A stretch of 64,000 nt of DNA from an uncultured Lachnospiraceae bacterium. GTDB lineage: Bacteria; Bacillota; Clostridia; Lachnospirales; Lachnospiraceae. Shown in pieces: positions 45,759 through 55,630 of the stretch. The stretch lies in assembly GCA_910586555.1 (NCBI GenBank), contig CAJUJY010000013.1, positions 8,687 to 72,686 on the forward strand, in the 5' to 3' direction. How positions within the stretch are numbered: the stretch's first letter is position 1; the number at the start of each line of letters is the position of its first letter. A program made the position numbers and the translations under genes. The notes under the pieces are model-generated. The model had not been told where the DNA came from. It did no database searches and saw only the letters and a program-made list of their open reading frames with translations.

Positions 45759-47825
45759 ATGAAGAAAAAAAGAATTGTAAAAGTAGTAGTATCTGTATTG
45801 GCCACAGGTATTTTACTAAATATTACACATGCCATTCCTATTAACAAGATACAGGCTGGAATACAAAACAGGAGGCAGGAGGCTTCACCATCCGCTGCTC
45901 CAGGCAGTACACCATCTGGAGAAAAGCCTCCTGCTCTCCCTGATGGCAATGCACCCGGCGAAAACCCTCCTTCTCCTTCTGGCAGCAACACTTCCGGAGA
46001 AAAGCCTCCTGCTTCACCTGATGGTAATGCACCCGGTGAAAACCTTCCTTCCCCTCCTGATGGCAATACACCTGGCGGCAATGGAAACAGTTCCCCTGTA
46101 ACTTTATCAGGTGCTAATACTGCTGATGGCAAGGATATTACATATGATGGCACTGGCAAAGATGCACTGCTGTCATCACTAACAGATGAAAATACTGTAC
46201 TTGCTACTAACGGCGGAAGTTATACTATTACTAATGCAGTCCTTGGCAAATCTGGGAACTGTTCAAATAATGATAATAGTAACTTTTATGCTGTTAATGC
46301 AATACTTGCTGCTTCAGGAAACAGTTCTGCATATATATCAGGAACTAAACTTACATCTTCATCAGAAGGTTCAAATGCCCTGTTTGCAACAGGAAGCAAT
46401 TCAAAAATATATGCTAAAGATGTTTCTATAAATACAACTGGAAATTCTGCACGTGGGCTTGATGCAACATACGAAGGGACAATAATTGCCTCAGATATTA
46501 ATATTACAACTAAAGGAAACCATTGTGGTGCAGTAGCTACTGACAGGGGCAATGGATATATTTCTGTTAAAAATGCCAAATTAAATACATCAGGACAGGG
46601 TTCACCACTTATTTATTCTACAGGTGTAATAGAAGCTGAAAATATTACTGGTGAAGCTTCTGGTGCACAAATTACCGGTATGGAAGGGCTTAATACTGTC
46701 CGCATTAAAAACAGCACACTGGCAGGAAGTGCCAAAAAAGCAAGCGAACCAGTGGCAAATGGTATTATAATATACCAGAGCATGTCTGGTGACAGCAGCA
46801 CTGGAACTGCTAATTTTGAAGTTTCTGGCAGCAAATTAAAATCTTATATAACTGGTGGTGCAATGTTCTATATCACTAATACAAGCGCCAATATAGTACT
46901 TTCGGACACAAAACTTGACTTTGACAGCAACAAAAACACCCTTTTAACTGCTGGAGGCAATGATGGCAGCAACAACTGGGGCAAAGCAGGCTCCAATGGT
47001 GCTAATGTTACTTTAACAGCAGACAGCCAGGAACTTAAAGGTGATATATCATGCGATGGAATAAGCAATGTAAATATATATATTGTAAATAAAAGCAGTT
47101 ATACAGGCAGCATTATTAATAATACCACTTATACAGGCAATGGCGGAACTAGTATAAATCTTGGCAGTTCATCAGTATGGACTGTTACAAAAGATTCACT
47201 GTTAAAGTCCTTAAATGCAGCAAAGGGTTCTGTTATACAGGATACAGACGGGAAAACTGTTACTATAAAAACCACAGATGGTACAACTATGGTAAATGGT
47301 AACAGCAGCATAACAATAACAACTGGTACATATTCAGACAATGATAACTCCCAGTCTGCTGGCACAATATCAGCTTACACAATAGACAGAAGTGGTTTTG
47401 ATAAATATTTTTCTGGAAACAGCAGCAATAACAATGATGAAACAGCCAGCAATAATAATGATAATAGTAAAAACAGCAATATAGAAATTACTGGTATAGA
47501 TGATATACCAGAAGAACATACAACAGAAATAAAAGAACCTGGCAAAACAATTATTACTAAAATATCGTCAACTAGAAATTCTATTAAACTAAAATGGAAG
47601 AAAGCTAAAAAATGCCAAGGGTATATTATATCACGCAGTACTAAAAAACATTATGGATATAAAGAAATTGCAACTATTAAAAATAACAAAAAAACTTCCT
47701 ACACAGATAAAAACCTTAAGAAAAATAAAAAGTACTATTATTATATAAAAGCTTATAATTCCAAAGGGAATATAACAGTATATGGAAAATATTCTAAGGT
47801 AACAGGCATAAAAACTAAAAAATAA
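45759..47825 (+). CDS. Secreted right-handed beta-helix protein with FnIII-like C-terminus
   Basis: 688 residues. Signal peptide (KKKRIVKVVVSVLATGILLN), then a Pro/Gly/Ser-rich linker to about 110 in which a unit beginning SGEKPPA(L/S)PDGNAPGE occurs twice, interspersed with related Pro-rich units. Residues about 115-480 contain Asn/Thr/Ser/Gly-rich coils typical of parallel beta-helix surface proteins. A low-complexity Asn linker leads to an FnIII-like domain (KTIITKISSTRNSIKLKWKK to the end). Start chosen at the ATG after AGAAAGGA; an earlier ATG is in the upstream region. Likely an adhesin or glycan-binding surface protein; no anchor motif seen. Confidence 0.7.
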   Translation: MKKKRIVKVVVSVLATGILLNITHAIPINKIQAGIQNRRQEASPSAAPGSTPSGEKPPALPDGNAPGENPPSPSGSNTSGEKPPASPDGNAPGENLPSPPDGNTPGGNGNSSPVTLSGANTADGKDITYDGTGKDALLSSLTDENTVLATNGGSYTITNAVLGKSGNCSNNDNSNFYAVNAILAASGNSSAYISGTKLTSSSEGSNALFATGSNSKIYAKDVSINTTGNSARGLDATYEGTIIASDINITTKGNHCGAVATDRGNGYISVKNAKLNTSGQGSPLIYSTGVIEAENITGEASGAQITGMEGLNTVRIKNSTLAGSAKKASEPVANGIIIYQSMSGDSSTGTANFEVSGSKLKSYITGGAMFYITNTSANIVLSDTKLDFDSNKNTLLTAGGNDGSNNWGKAGSNGANVTLTADSQELKGDISCDGISNVNIYIVNKSSYTGSIINNTTYTGNGGTSINLGSSSVWTVTKDSLLKSLNAAKGSVIQDTDGKTVTIKTTDGTTMVNGNSSITITTGTYSDNDNSQSAGTISAYTIDRSGFDKYFSGNSSNNNDETASNNNDNSKNSNIEITGIDDIPEEHTTEIKEPGKTIITKISSTRNSIKLKWKKAKKCQGYIISRSTKKHYGYKEIATIKNNKKTSYTDKNLKKNKKYYYYIKAYNSKGNITVYGKYSKVTGIKTKK

Positions 47826-47831
47826 CAAAAA

Positions 47832-47879
47832 ACCTCCAGGCAAGCCAGCCAGGTATTATACCAGGCACTTCCTGGAGGT
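47832..47879 (+). terminator. Terminator hairpin after the beta-helix gene
   Basis: ACCTCCAGG (47832-47840) pairs perfectly with CCTGGAGGT (47871-47879). The T-run normally expected next is absent; the structured element starts 4 bp later, and an A/T-rich run (ATAAAAAAC) follows the element, so the insertion may have interrupted the terminator region. Confidence 0.6.
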
Positions 47880-47883
47880 ACTG

Positions 47884-48032
47884 TCAAGCGGATATTCGCA
47901 ATCCGCTTCGCTACTTGCTCATAACCTCATTGCCGCTTTGCGGCAGTCTGGCAGGAGCTTGAACTCCTGCCAGACTAAGTAAGTCCCAAACCCACCGCTT
48001 AAGAAGCGGGGGACTTACTTAATGAGGTTAAA
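47884..48032 (+). mobile_element. Non-coding structured element, copy 2 (IS200/IS605-like or guide-RNA-like)
   Basis: 149 bp, almost fully paired: GCGGAT/ATCCGC at the left end; TAACCTCATT (47922-47931) with AATGAGGTTA (48021-48030) closing the body; inside, GCCGC/GCGGC, AGTCTGGCAGGAG/CTCCTGCCAGACT (13 bp, loop CTTGAA), and AAGTAAGTCCC/GGGACTTACTT around CCGCTT/AAGCGG. Helices correspond one to one with copy 1, but the paired bases differ, while loop CTTG(A/T)A, ACCCACCGCTTA and both ends are conserved. No ORF. Confidence 0.65.
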
Positions 48033-48052
48033 ATAAAAAACTTATATAACTT

Positions 48053-48610
48053 TTAATAATTGTCATTATAAATAATCTTATTTTTAATTTCTTCTGCCTT
48101 TTTTCCACTGTCAAGTGCTGTAATAATCTCACCTGCAAAATCAATACATGTACCCATGCCACGGCTTGTAATAACATTGCCATCCCTTACAACAGGCTTT
48201 TTCTGGTAATTTGCACCTGTAAGTTTTTCCTCAAACCCTGGAAAACAGGTAGCATTTTTGCCATTTAAAATCCCGAGCGCGCCAAGGACGCTTGGGGCAG
48301 CACATACAGCAGCAACAAACTTTCCTGCATTATTAAATTCTGTAAGTTTGTCTGTAAGTGGCTTATATGCAAGCAGGTTGTTAGTTCCAGGCATGCCGCC
48401 AGGAAGTATTAACATATCTGCATTATCAAAATCTGCCTCTGCAAATAACTTTTCCGCCTTAATAGTTATATTGTGTGAGCCTGTAACCTCTATAGTATCT
48501 GTAACAGATACCATATCAATCCCAATGCCTGCCCTTCTAAGCATGTCTACAACAGTAAGCATCTCCACCTCTTCATATCCAGATGCAAGAAAAATAAGTG
48601 ATTTAGCCAT
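48053..48610 (-). CDS. DJ-1/PfpI family protein
   Basis: 185 residues of the DJ-1/ThiJ/YajL type: N-terminal FLASGYEEVEMLTVVDMLRR with the conserved Glu, LPGGMPGTNNL, and the nucleophile elbow AAVCAAPSVLGALGIL with the reactive Cys; C-terminal VITSRGMGTCIDFAGEIITA. Family members act as protein or glyoxal deglycases or redox sensors; the exact role here is open. The ATG at 48610 follows GGAGGTAACA, the more distal ATG overlaps that site. Promoter candidate at 48716-48689. Confidence 0.9.
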   Translation of the reverse strand: MAKSLIFLASGYEEVEMLTVVDMLRRAGIGIDMVSVTDTIEVTGSHNITIKAEKLFAEADFDNADMLILPGGMPGTNNLLAYKPLTDKLTEFNNAGKFVAAVCAAPSVLGALGILNGKNATCFPGFEEKLTGANYQKKPVVRDGNVITSRGMGTCIDFAGEIITALDSGKKAEEIKNKIIYNDNY

Positions 48611-48688
48611 TGTTACCTCCATTCTGCATATCTATGCAATAAAACTTTGTGATTAATAATATATTGGCAGCCTGCTTTACTTGCCTGC

Positions 48689-48716
48689 ATTATGTATAAA
48701 CAAATAAGGCTGTCAA
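48689..48716 (-). promoter_or_regulatory. Candidate promoter of the DJ-1-like gene
   Basis: Minus strand: TTGACA (48716-48711), 16-bp spacer, CATAAT (48694-48689), about 80 bp before the ATG. Confidence 0.55.
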
Positions 48717-48718
48717 TT

Positions 48719-48747
48719 TTGATAACTATATTTGCCTGTATTATACC
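48719..48747 (+). promoter_or_regulatory. Candidate promoter of the AI-2E-family gene
   Basis: TTGATA (48719-48724), 17-bp spacer, TATACC (48742-48747), giving a leader of about 160 nt to the ATG at 48914. No other feature is seen in this gap. Confidence 0.45.
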
Positions 48748-48913
48748 ACATATAGGCAAATGAAGCTATTAATTTTAGATTATATAAAGAAGAGAACCAA
48801 AAATAGAAATTACTTAATTTTACATTAAATTTGCTTTTTAACTGTTTGCAAAAATACCAATTAGGGCTATACTGTTAGTTACAAATATTTTATAATACAG
48901 GCAGGAAAATATT

Positions 48914-50209
48914 ATGTCAAAAACAATTAATGAAAATACCAGTACAAAAACCAGTATAAATATACAAAAAAGCCATATTAAAGAAAAAAGCAGCCATACC
49001 GCTAAGGAAGCCAGAAAACCAGATGGCAGCACCAGCAAGTTTTTCAGGCTTGACCATAAATATGCAAATATATGTTTACATGTCCTGTTAGTAGTGTTTT
49101 TTGGTACAATTATATATATGCTTATAAATAACTGGACAGATACTAAGAAATTTATTTATAATTTATTTAGTGTATTGTCACCTTTCTTTGCAGCAGTGCT
49201 TATTGCGTATTTTGTTTCTCCAATAGTTGAAAAATACCAGGGCATTATCCAGAAATACCTTATTAAAAACGGGCATAAAAGAATTATTAAAGTATTGTCA
49301 ATGGTATTTGCTTATATTACAGTGATTGGTTTTATAATAATAGCCTTTGTGTTTGTAATACCACAGACAGGTGAGAGCATTTCTGAACTGGCATCAAATA
49401 TACCTGCTGTTTACACACATATACTTAAAATGCTAAGGGAACTCCACCAGAAGTATCCTTCAATAAATGTTAATATAATTACTGACAGGCTTAATGAAAT
49501 GGTGCCAGATATCGTTGATTATGGTACAAATATTGTTGGTAATGTAGTACCTATGATTTTCTCTGTATCAGTTTCAATAGTACGGGGAATTATTAATATG
49601 CTGCTTGCACTTTTTATATCAATATACATGATTAATGGCAAAAATCTGTTCAGATACCAGGCAAAAAGGCTTATATATGCATTATTTGAGGAAAAAAAGG
49701 GGGACATTATCTGCAATACATTTAAGGAATGTAATGATATATTTAGTGCCTTTCTTATAAGCAAAGCTGTAGACTCCCTTATAATTGGCTGTATCTGCTG
49801 TGTACTTATGAATATATTAAGGCTTCCATATACGGTTCTAATAAGTGTTATTGTAGGAATAACAAATATGATACCTTATTTTGGGCCATTTATAGGGGCT
49901 GTTCCTGGTGTTATTATTTATTTATGTACAAGCCCAAAACAAATGGTAATATTTATAATTATGATACTTGTACTGCAACAATTTGACGGGCTTGTACTTG
50001 GCCCGCGCCTGCTTGGGCAGTCTACAGGGCTTAACCCTATGTGGGTCATATTTGCAATAACCGTAGGAGGTGCATATTTCGGGGTTCTGGGAATGTTTAT
50101 AGGCGTCCCCGTCGTAGCAGTAATTGGCTTTCTTGCCAACAAGTTTATAAAATATAAACTTGTTGGCAGGAATATAAAAGCATTAAAAGAATGGGAAAAA
50201 ACAGAATAA
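48914..50209 (+). CDS. AI-2E family membrane protein
   Basis: 431 residues. A hydrophilic, Lys/Ser-rich N-terminal tail of about 45 residues is followed by roughly eight membrane segments (LHVLLVVFFGTIIYMLI; VLSPFFAAVLIAYFVSPIVE; VFAYITVIGFIIIAFVFVIP) and the C-terminal family core NMIPYFGPFIGAVPGVIIYL and GLVLGPRLLGQSTGLNPMWV. The family (TqsA, YtvI, PerM) includes transporters of unclear substrate and cation/proton exchangers; the AI-2 label should not be taken as function. The AGGAAAATATT site precedes the ATG. Confidence 0.88.
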   Translation: MSKTINENTSTKTSINIQKSHIKEKSSHTAKEARKPDGSTSKFFRLDHKYANICLHVLLVVFFGTIIYMLINNWTDTKKFIYNLFSVLSPFFAAVLIAYFVSPIVEKYQGIIQKYLIKNGHKRIIKVLSMVFAYITVIGFIIIAFVFVIPQTGESISELASNIPAVYTHILKMLRELHQKYPSINVNIITDRLNEMVPDIVDYGTNIVGNVVPMIFSVSVSIVRGIINMLLALFISIYMINGKNLFRYQAKRLIYALFEEKKGDIICNTFKECNDIFSAFLISKAVDSLIIGCICCVLMNILRLPYTVLISVIVGITNMIPYFGPFIGAVPGVIIYLCTSPKQMVIFIIMILVLQQFDGLVLGPRLLGQSTGLNPMWVIFAITVGGAYFGVLGMFIGVPVVAVIGFLANKFIKYKLVGRNIKALKEWEKTE

Positions 50210-50226
50210 ATACAACCTGTATATTC

Positions 50227-50883
50227 TTAATCCTGCCTGTACGCTGTAAGCCTGTATATTGGGTTTCCAAGATTATAAAATTTCTGTTCATATTCAGTCA
50301 TAACATTATCTTTTGCAGGCCCGTTTTTATGAAGGCAGTAATTTATTTCACTAAGGCACCAGCCCGCTGCTTTAATCTCTTCAACAGAGAAATCAAAGAG
50401 TGGGCGGTTATCAGTTTTAAACTGGATAAAGCCATCTTTTGAAAGTATTATATTATAACGTTCCATAAACTGCCTTGAAGTAAGACGCCTTTTAGCATGT
50501 CTGTCTTTGGGCCATGGATCTGAAAAATTAAGGTAAATCCTGTCTGTTTCACCCTGGGCAAAAAAATCTGTTATATTTTCAGCATCCATTCTTATAAATA
50601 ACAGATTATCTGTTTTTAGTGCTTCCCTTTTAGCAAATGCCTTGACAAGCACACTTGAATACTTTTCAATGCCAATATAATTAATGCCAGGATTACTGGC
50701 AGCAAGTGTTGTTATAAACTGCCCCTTTCCCATACCAATTTCAATATGCAAAGGATTGTTATTATGAAAGAAATCTTTATTCCAAAGACCTTTGTAATTA
50801 TCAGGATTTACCACATCCGCTTGTATAGTATAAGGGTTTTCTAAAATAAGCCCCTGTGAACCTTTTACATTTCTAAGCCGCAT
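50227..50883 (-). CDS. trmB: tRNA (guanine-N7)-methyltransferase
   Basis: Methylates G46 in the tRNA variable loop using SAM. The 218 residues contain the SAM-binding motif HIEIGMGKGQFITTLA, the acidic loop IRMDAENITDFF, and the TrmB signature NFSDPWPKDRHAKRRLT, ending with FYNLGNPIYRL. The ATG lies 3 bp after the ftsH-HAD stop, so the two are one operon. Confidence 0.93.
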   Translation of the reverse strand: MRLRNVKGSQGLILENPYTIQADVVNPDNYKGLWNKDFFHNNNPLHIEIGMGKGQFITTLAASNPGINYIGIEKYSSVLVKAFAKREALKTDNLLFIRMDAENITDFFAQGETDRIYLNFSDPWPKDRHAKRRLTSRQFMERYNIILSKDGFIQFKTDNRPLFDFSVEEIKAAGWCLSEINYCLHKNGPAKDNVMTEYEQKFYNLGNPIYRLTAYRQD

Positions 50884-50886
50884 ATT

Positions 50887-53622
50887 TTATATCCCCGTTC
50901 CTTCTTTTTGTATATCTTCTTTTCCAGCCTCTTCTTCTGCTTTTGGTGTCATAAATTTATTTATAACATTTACAATGCCATCCTCATCATTTGATGCAGT
51001 GACATAATCTGCCATTTCTTTAACTTCTTCCTGTGCATTTCCCATTGCAACACCCATTCCTGCAAAGCGTAACATTGGCATGTCATTATAGCTGTCACCT
51101 ATACAGATAACCTTTTCCCGTGGCATTTCAAGATGTTTAGCCAGTTTTTCAACTGCAACACCCTTATCTACATATCTTGGCAGCAGTTCAACATAAAACG
51201 GGTCAGATCTGAATACATTCAGCCTGTCACCAAATTCCTTATCCATAATTTTCTCTACTTCTGCCATATATGCAGGCTGGCCGCTTAAAAGGAATTTATT
51301 AAAAGGAAAGTTTATTGCTTTAACAAAATCATTTGTTTCACGTATTGTAACATCACACGCCCTGGCATCAAGGCTTATATATTCATTAAGCCCGTTGCCA
51401 GAAATCATTTCCTTTGTACTGTCATTGTAAACAACTATCCCAACACCGGCTTTTTTAGCAGCTTCATAAACAGGTTTAACCATTTCTTTTGGCAGCATCT
51501 GGTTATAAATACACTCACCTGTTTTACAATTTACTACTGTAGTGCCATTATAGGCTATTACATAGCCGCCATATTGTTCAAGTGAAATATCAGAAGCCAT
51601 CTTCCTTATTCCTGCAATGGAACGCCCTGAAGCAATAGCAACTGTTTTACCGTGTTTTTGTGCTTCTATTATAGCTTTCTTTGTATTTTCTGTAACCTGT
51701 TTGTCTGAACCAGCAAGTGTGCCATCAACATCAAGCACAAGCATATCGTAATTATCACCTTCTGGTTCTTCAATACCCTTAACTTTACGGAAAATCTTCA
51801 TAAACTCTTTACCTGTAATTGTTTCATGCTCAATAAGGAATGATGCAAGGCTGTCAAGTGCATCCCTGTCACCTGATAAAAGTTCTTCAGCCTTACTATA
51901 GCACTCTTTAAGTATACGCATAACTTCTTCATCAATCTGCGCTTCTGTAGCATCACCACAATTTAGCACTGTACGCCCGTCCAGATACTTGCCTTCCACT
52001 GATTCAAGCCCAATCATTCCAAATTTATCAGTCATTCCATATTGTGTTACCATAGCCCTTGCAAGCTGTGTAGCCTTTTCTATATCATTTGATGCACCTG
52101 TGGTTATTGAATTAAATACAACCTGCTCTGCTGCACGCCCGCCAAAGAGTGATACTATACGTGTAAGTATTTCATCTTTGCTCATAAGATACTTTTCTTC
52201 TTCTGGAACCTGCATAACATAACCAAGTGAACCCATTGTCCTTGGAACTATTGTAATTTTCTGTACAGGCTCTGAATTTTTCTGGAGGGCAGCAACAAGC
52301 GCATGTCCTATTTCATGGTATGCAACAATCCTTTTTTCTTCTTTGCCAAGTATCCTGTCTTTCTTCTCCTTGCCTGCTATTACTACTTCCACAGCCTCAA
52401 ATAAATCAGACTGGCTTACAGCCTTCCTGCCTGCCCTTACAGCCATAATTGCAGCTTCATTTATCATATTGGCAAGGTCTGAACCTACAGCGCCGCTTGT
52501 AGCAAGCGCTATTGCATCAAAATCAACAGAATCGTCCATAAGCACATCTTTGGCATGTACCTTTAATATATCTACCCTGCCTTTAAGATCAGGCTTTTCT
52601 ACTATTATCCTCCTGTCAAAACGTCCTGGACGCAGAAGTGCCTTATCAAGTACTTCTGGCCTGTTTGTTGCACCAAGTATTACAAGCCCTTTTGAACTGT
52701 CGAAACCGTCCATTTCTGACAATAATTGGTTAAGTGTCTGTTCACGCTCATCATTGCCACCACCATACTGTGTGTCACGGCTTTTGCCAACAGCATCTAT
52801 TTCATCTATAAAAATAATACATGGTGCCATTGACTGGGCCTGTTTAAATAAATCCCTTACCCTTGATGCCCCTACACCTACAAACATCTCAACAAAATCT
52901 GAACCTGACAGTGAGAAAAACGGCACACCTGCTTCACCTGCAACTGCTTTTGCAAGCAAAGTCTTACCTGTTCCCGGAGGGCCTACAAGAAGTGCCCCCT
53001 TTGGAAGCTTTGCACCAATATCTGAATACTTCTGCGGGTTATGGAGGAAATCCACAAGTTCTGTAAGGGACTCCATAGCCTCCTCCTGCCCTGCCACATT
53101 TTTAAACGTAACACCTGTTTCCTTCTGTACATACATTTTAGCAGTGCTCTTCCCTACTCCCATAACGCCACCTGAACCCTTTGACATCATACGGAATATA
53201 AAAAACAGCCCGCCCCATAAAAGCAGTATTGGCACCAGTGTTGTCACTATCATATACAATATGCTTGATGAACTGTTTGGTATTTCCCTTGAAAACCTGA
53301 CACCTGCACTATTTAACCTTTCAACAAGGTTATAGTCCATTGATATAATGCCTGTGTAATAAGTAATCCCGTAAAGGGTGCTGCCTTGTGACACAGGAAT
53401 TATCTCTAACTTATCTGATGAAAGAATTACTTCCTTAACCTGGCCATCTTCAAGCATTTTAATAAACTGGTCATACGTTATTTCCTTATTAGATGCCTTC
53501 TCCACCTGGCTGTTCATAAATGAAAATATAAGGAACATGCCAAGTGCCGCTACCAGGCATATAATTATGCTTCTTCTGTTCTGGCTCTTCTTGGGATCCT
53601 GCCTGTTATTATTATTTTCCAA
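50887..53622 (-). CDS. ftsH: FtsH-type membrane AAA+ metalloprotease fused in frame to a HAD phosphatase
   Basis: 911 residues in one open frame. FtsH part, about 1-618: membrane helices near 18-37 and 121-144 with a periplasmic domain between; Walker A GPPGTGKT (214-221); Walker B FIDEID (271-276); second region of homology around 316-336; protease site HEIGH (436-440) with the third ligand Asp513. HAD part, about 624-890: DVDGT (631-635), ASGRS (664-668), a Lys in FNKFLLSG, and GDSYND (842-847), the Cof/YidA-type IIB pattern. All catalytic residues are intact in both halves. Start is the TTG at 53622, 7 nt after AAAGGAGG. Confidence 0.93.
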   Translation of the reverse strand: MENNNNRQDPKKSQNRRSIIICLVAALGMFLIFSFMNSQVEKASNKEITYDQFIKMLEDGQVKEVILSSDKLEIIPVSQGSTLYGITYYTGIISMDYNLVERLNSAGVRFSREIPNSSSSILYMIVTTLVPILLLWGGLFFIFRMMSKGSGGVMGVGKSTAKMYVQKETGVTFKNVAGQEEAMESLTELVDFLHNPQKYSDIGAKLPKGALLVGPPGTGKTLLAKAVAGEAGVPFFSLSGSDFVEMFVGVGASRVRDLFKQAQSMAPCIIFIDEIDAVGKSRDTQYGGGNDEREQTLNQLLSEMDGFDSSKGLVILGATNRPEVLDKALLRPGRFDRRIIVEKPDLKGRVDILKVHAKDVLMDDSVDFDAIALATSGAVGSDLANMINEAAIMAVRAGRKAVSQSDLFEAVEVVIAGKEKKDRILGKEEKRIVAYHEIGHALVAALQKNSEPVQKITIVPRTMGSLGYVMQVPEEEKYLMSKDEILTRIVSLFGGRAAEQVVFNSITTGASNDIEKATQLARAMVTQYGMTDKFGMIGLESVEGKYLDGRTVLNCGDATEAQIDEEVMRILKECYSKAEELLSGDRDALDSLASFLIEHETITGKEFMKIFRKVKGIEEPEGDNYDMLVLDVDGTLAGSDKQVTENTKKAIIEAQKHGKTVAIASGRSIAGIRKMASDISLEQYGGYVIAYNGTTVVNCKTGECIYNQMLPKEMVKPVYEAAKKAGVGIVVYNDSTKEMISGNGLNEYISLDARACDVTIRETNDFVKAINFPFNKFLLSGQPAYMAEVEKIMDKEFGDRLNVFRSDPFYVELLPRYVDKGVAVEKLAKHLEMPREKVICIGDSYNDMPMLRFAGMGVAMGNAQEEVKEMADYVTASNDEDGIVNVINKFMTPKAEEEAGKEDIQKEGTGI

Positions 53623-53738
53623 AATTACGCCTCCTTTATCTCCCTCTAAGGTGTTATACTTCCACATTATAAAGCTAGCTTACAGATAAATCAATATATT
53701 ATCATGTGAATAATGTTTGAAATTTCTATTTTTTTAAT

Positions 53739-53767
53739 AAAATACAGCAGAATGTAACTTTTTGTAA
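53739..53767 (-). promoter_or_regulatory. Candidate promoter of the ftsH-HAD operon
   Basis: Minus strand: TTACAA (53767-53762), 17-bp spacer, TATTTT (53744-53739), about 115 bp before the start codon. Confidence 0.5.
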
Positions 53768-53863
53768 TATATTTTTCATAAATGCCTGGCTATATGCATA
53801 ACATATGGAAAAATAAACCAATATGGATAATTTATAAAACAGCCTGGTTTTTTAAAATAATGA

Positions 53864-53893
53864 TTGAACAGAACCTAGTATATGCGTTATAAT
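53864..53893 (+). promoter_or_regulatory. Candidate promoter of pyrG
   Basis: TTGAAC (53864-53869), 18-bp spacer, TATAAT (53888-53893). No GGGC start region or leader terminator is seen, so the pyrG attenuation known in Bacillus is probably absent. Nothing else is visible in this 318-bp gap. Confidence 0.6.
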
Positions 53894-53940
53894 AAAATAA
53901 TATTGCAATTATAAACCTATAACACAAGGAGGATAATTTA

Positions 53941-55560
53941 ATGGCTGTCAAATATGTGTTTGTTACTGGAGGGGTTGTATCAGGCCTTGGCAAAGGAATA
54001 ACTGCTGCTTCTCTTGGAAGGCTGCTTAAAATGCGTGGTTATAGTGTCACCATGCAAAAGTTCGATCCATATATAAATATTGACCCAGGTACAATGAACC
54101 CTGTACAGCATGGTGAAGTATTTGTTACAGATGATGGTGCAGAAACGGATCTTGATCTTGGCCATTATGAGCGTTTTATTGATGAAAGCCTTAATAAACA
54201 GTCAAATGTAACTACAGGCAAAGTATACTGGTCTGTTTTAAATAAGGAACGCCGTGGTGATTATGGTGGTGGTACTGTACAAGTTATACCACATATTACC
54301 AATGAAATTAAAAGCCGTTTTTACCGTAATGATGGCTGCAAAGAAACCCAGATTGCCATTATTGAAGTAGGTGGGACTGTTGGTGATATTGAAAGCCAGC
54401 CTTTTCTTGAATCAATACGCCAGTTCCAGCATGATACCGGCCACGAAAATGCTATTATTATACATGTTACACTTATTCCATACCTTAATGCATCAGGTGA
54501 AATGAAAACCAAGCCCACACAGGCAAGTGTCAAGGAATTACAGGGCATGGGCATACGGCCTGACATTATTGTATGCCGTACAGAATATGCACTTGAACAA
54601 GGGCTGCGTGATAAAATAGCACTCTTTTGTAATGTACCTGTCAAATGTGTATTGCAAAACCTTGATGTTGAAACACTTTATGAAGCACCGCTTGCAATGG
54701 AAAAGGAGCATCTGGCAGATGTCGTATGTGAAAAACTGGCACTTAGCTGTCCTGCACCTGATATAACAGAATGGCAGTTAATGGTTGATAATATTAAACA
54801 CCTTGAAAAAGATGTTACTGTAGCACTTGTTGGCAAATACACATCACTCCATGATGCTTATATAAGTGTTGTAGAAGCACTAAAGCATGGTGGTTTTGCC
54901 CACAAATGTAATGTAAATATTAAATGGGTGCCTTCTGAAGAACTTGAGTCAGGGGATATTGCAAAAATCCTTGGTGATGTAAGTGGCATCCTTGTCCCTG
55001 GCGGGTTTGGTGACCGTGGCATTGATGGCAAAATTGCTGCAATACAGTATGCACGTGAAAATAATATCCCATTCCTTGGGCTCTGCCTTGGCATGCAGCT
55101 TGCTATAGTTGAGTTTTCAAGACATGTAGCTGGTTTCCATGATGCACACAGCATAGAACTTGACCCACAGACTACACACCCCGTAATACATTTAATGCCT
55201 GAACAGGACGGGATAGAAGATATTGGCGGTACATTAAGGCTTGGTTCTTATCCCTGTGTCCTTGACCATTCATCTAAAGCATATGAACTTTATGGTACAG
55301 AAACAATCCATGAAAGACACCGCCACCGTTATGAAGTTAATAATTATTACCGTGATGAACTGGTTAAAAAAGGCATGTTTTTCTCAGGGCTTTCACCTGA
55401 CGGGCGTATTGTGGAAATGTGTGAACTTCCAGGACATCCATGGTTTATTGCAACACAGGCACACCCTGAGTTTAAATCACGTCCAAACAGGCCACATCCT
55501 TTATTTAAAGGCTTTATAGGTGCTGCACTTGTATACCAGGATATTAATAAAAAACTATAA
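53941..55560 (+). CDS. pyrG: CTP synthase
   Basis: Converts UTP to CTP with glutamine. The 539 residues have the synthetase domain ([59 protein letters not shown]) and the glutaminase domain with catalytic Cys in [14 protein letters not shown] and the His/Glu pair near [11 protein letters not shown]. Length and motifs are normal. AAGGAGG lies 7 nt before the ATG. Confidence 0.97.
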   Translation: MAVKYVFVTGGVVSGLGKGITAASLGRLLKMRGYSVTMQKFDPYINIDPGTMNPVQHGEVFVTDDGAETDLDLGHYERFIDESLNKQSNVTTGKVYWSVLNKERRGDYGGGTVQVIPHITNEIKSRFYRNDGCKETQIAIIEVGGTVGDIESQPFLESIRQFQHDTGHENAIIIHVTLIPYLNASGEMKTKPTQASVKELQGMGIRPDIIVCRTEYALEQGLRDKIALFCNVPVKCVLQNLDVETLYEAPLAMEKEHLADVVCEKLALSCPAPDITEWQLMVDNIKHLEKDVTVALVGKYTSLHDAYISVVEALKHGGFAHKCNVNIKWVPSEELESGDIAKILGDVSGILVPGGFGDRGIDGKIAAIQYARENNIPFLGLCLGMQLAIVEFSRHVAGFHDAHSIELDPQTTHPVIHLMPEQDGIEDIGGTLRLGSYPCVLDHSSKAYELYGTETIHERHRHRYEVNNYYRDELVKKGMFFSGLSPDGRIVEMCELPGHPWFIATQAHPEFKSRPNRPHPLFKGFIGAALVYQDINKKL

Positions 55561-55630
55561 AAAATGTGGCAGATAAATTGATTTGTGCCTGCAAAATCTG
55601 CGGGTATTGGAAAGGAGCATGATTATTTTT

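Noticed and set aside
52343..53335. 330-codon plus-strand ORF opposite ftsH
   Set aside because: Antisense shadow of the FtsH AAA+ coding region; no ribosome site and a Ser/Thr/Pro-rich composition typical of a shadow frame.
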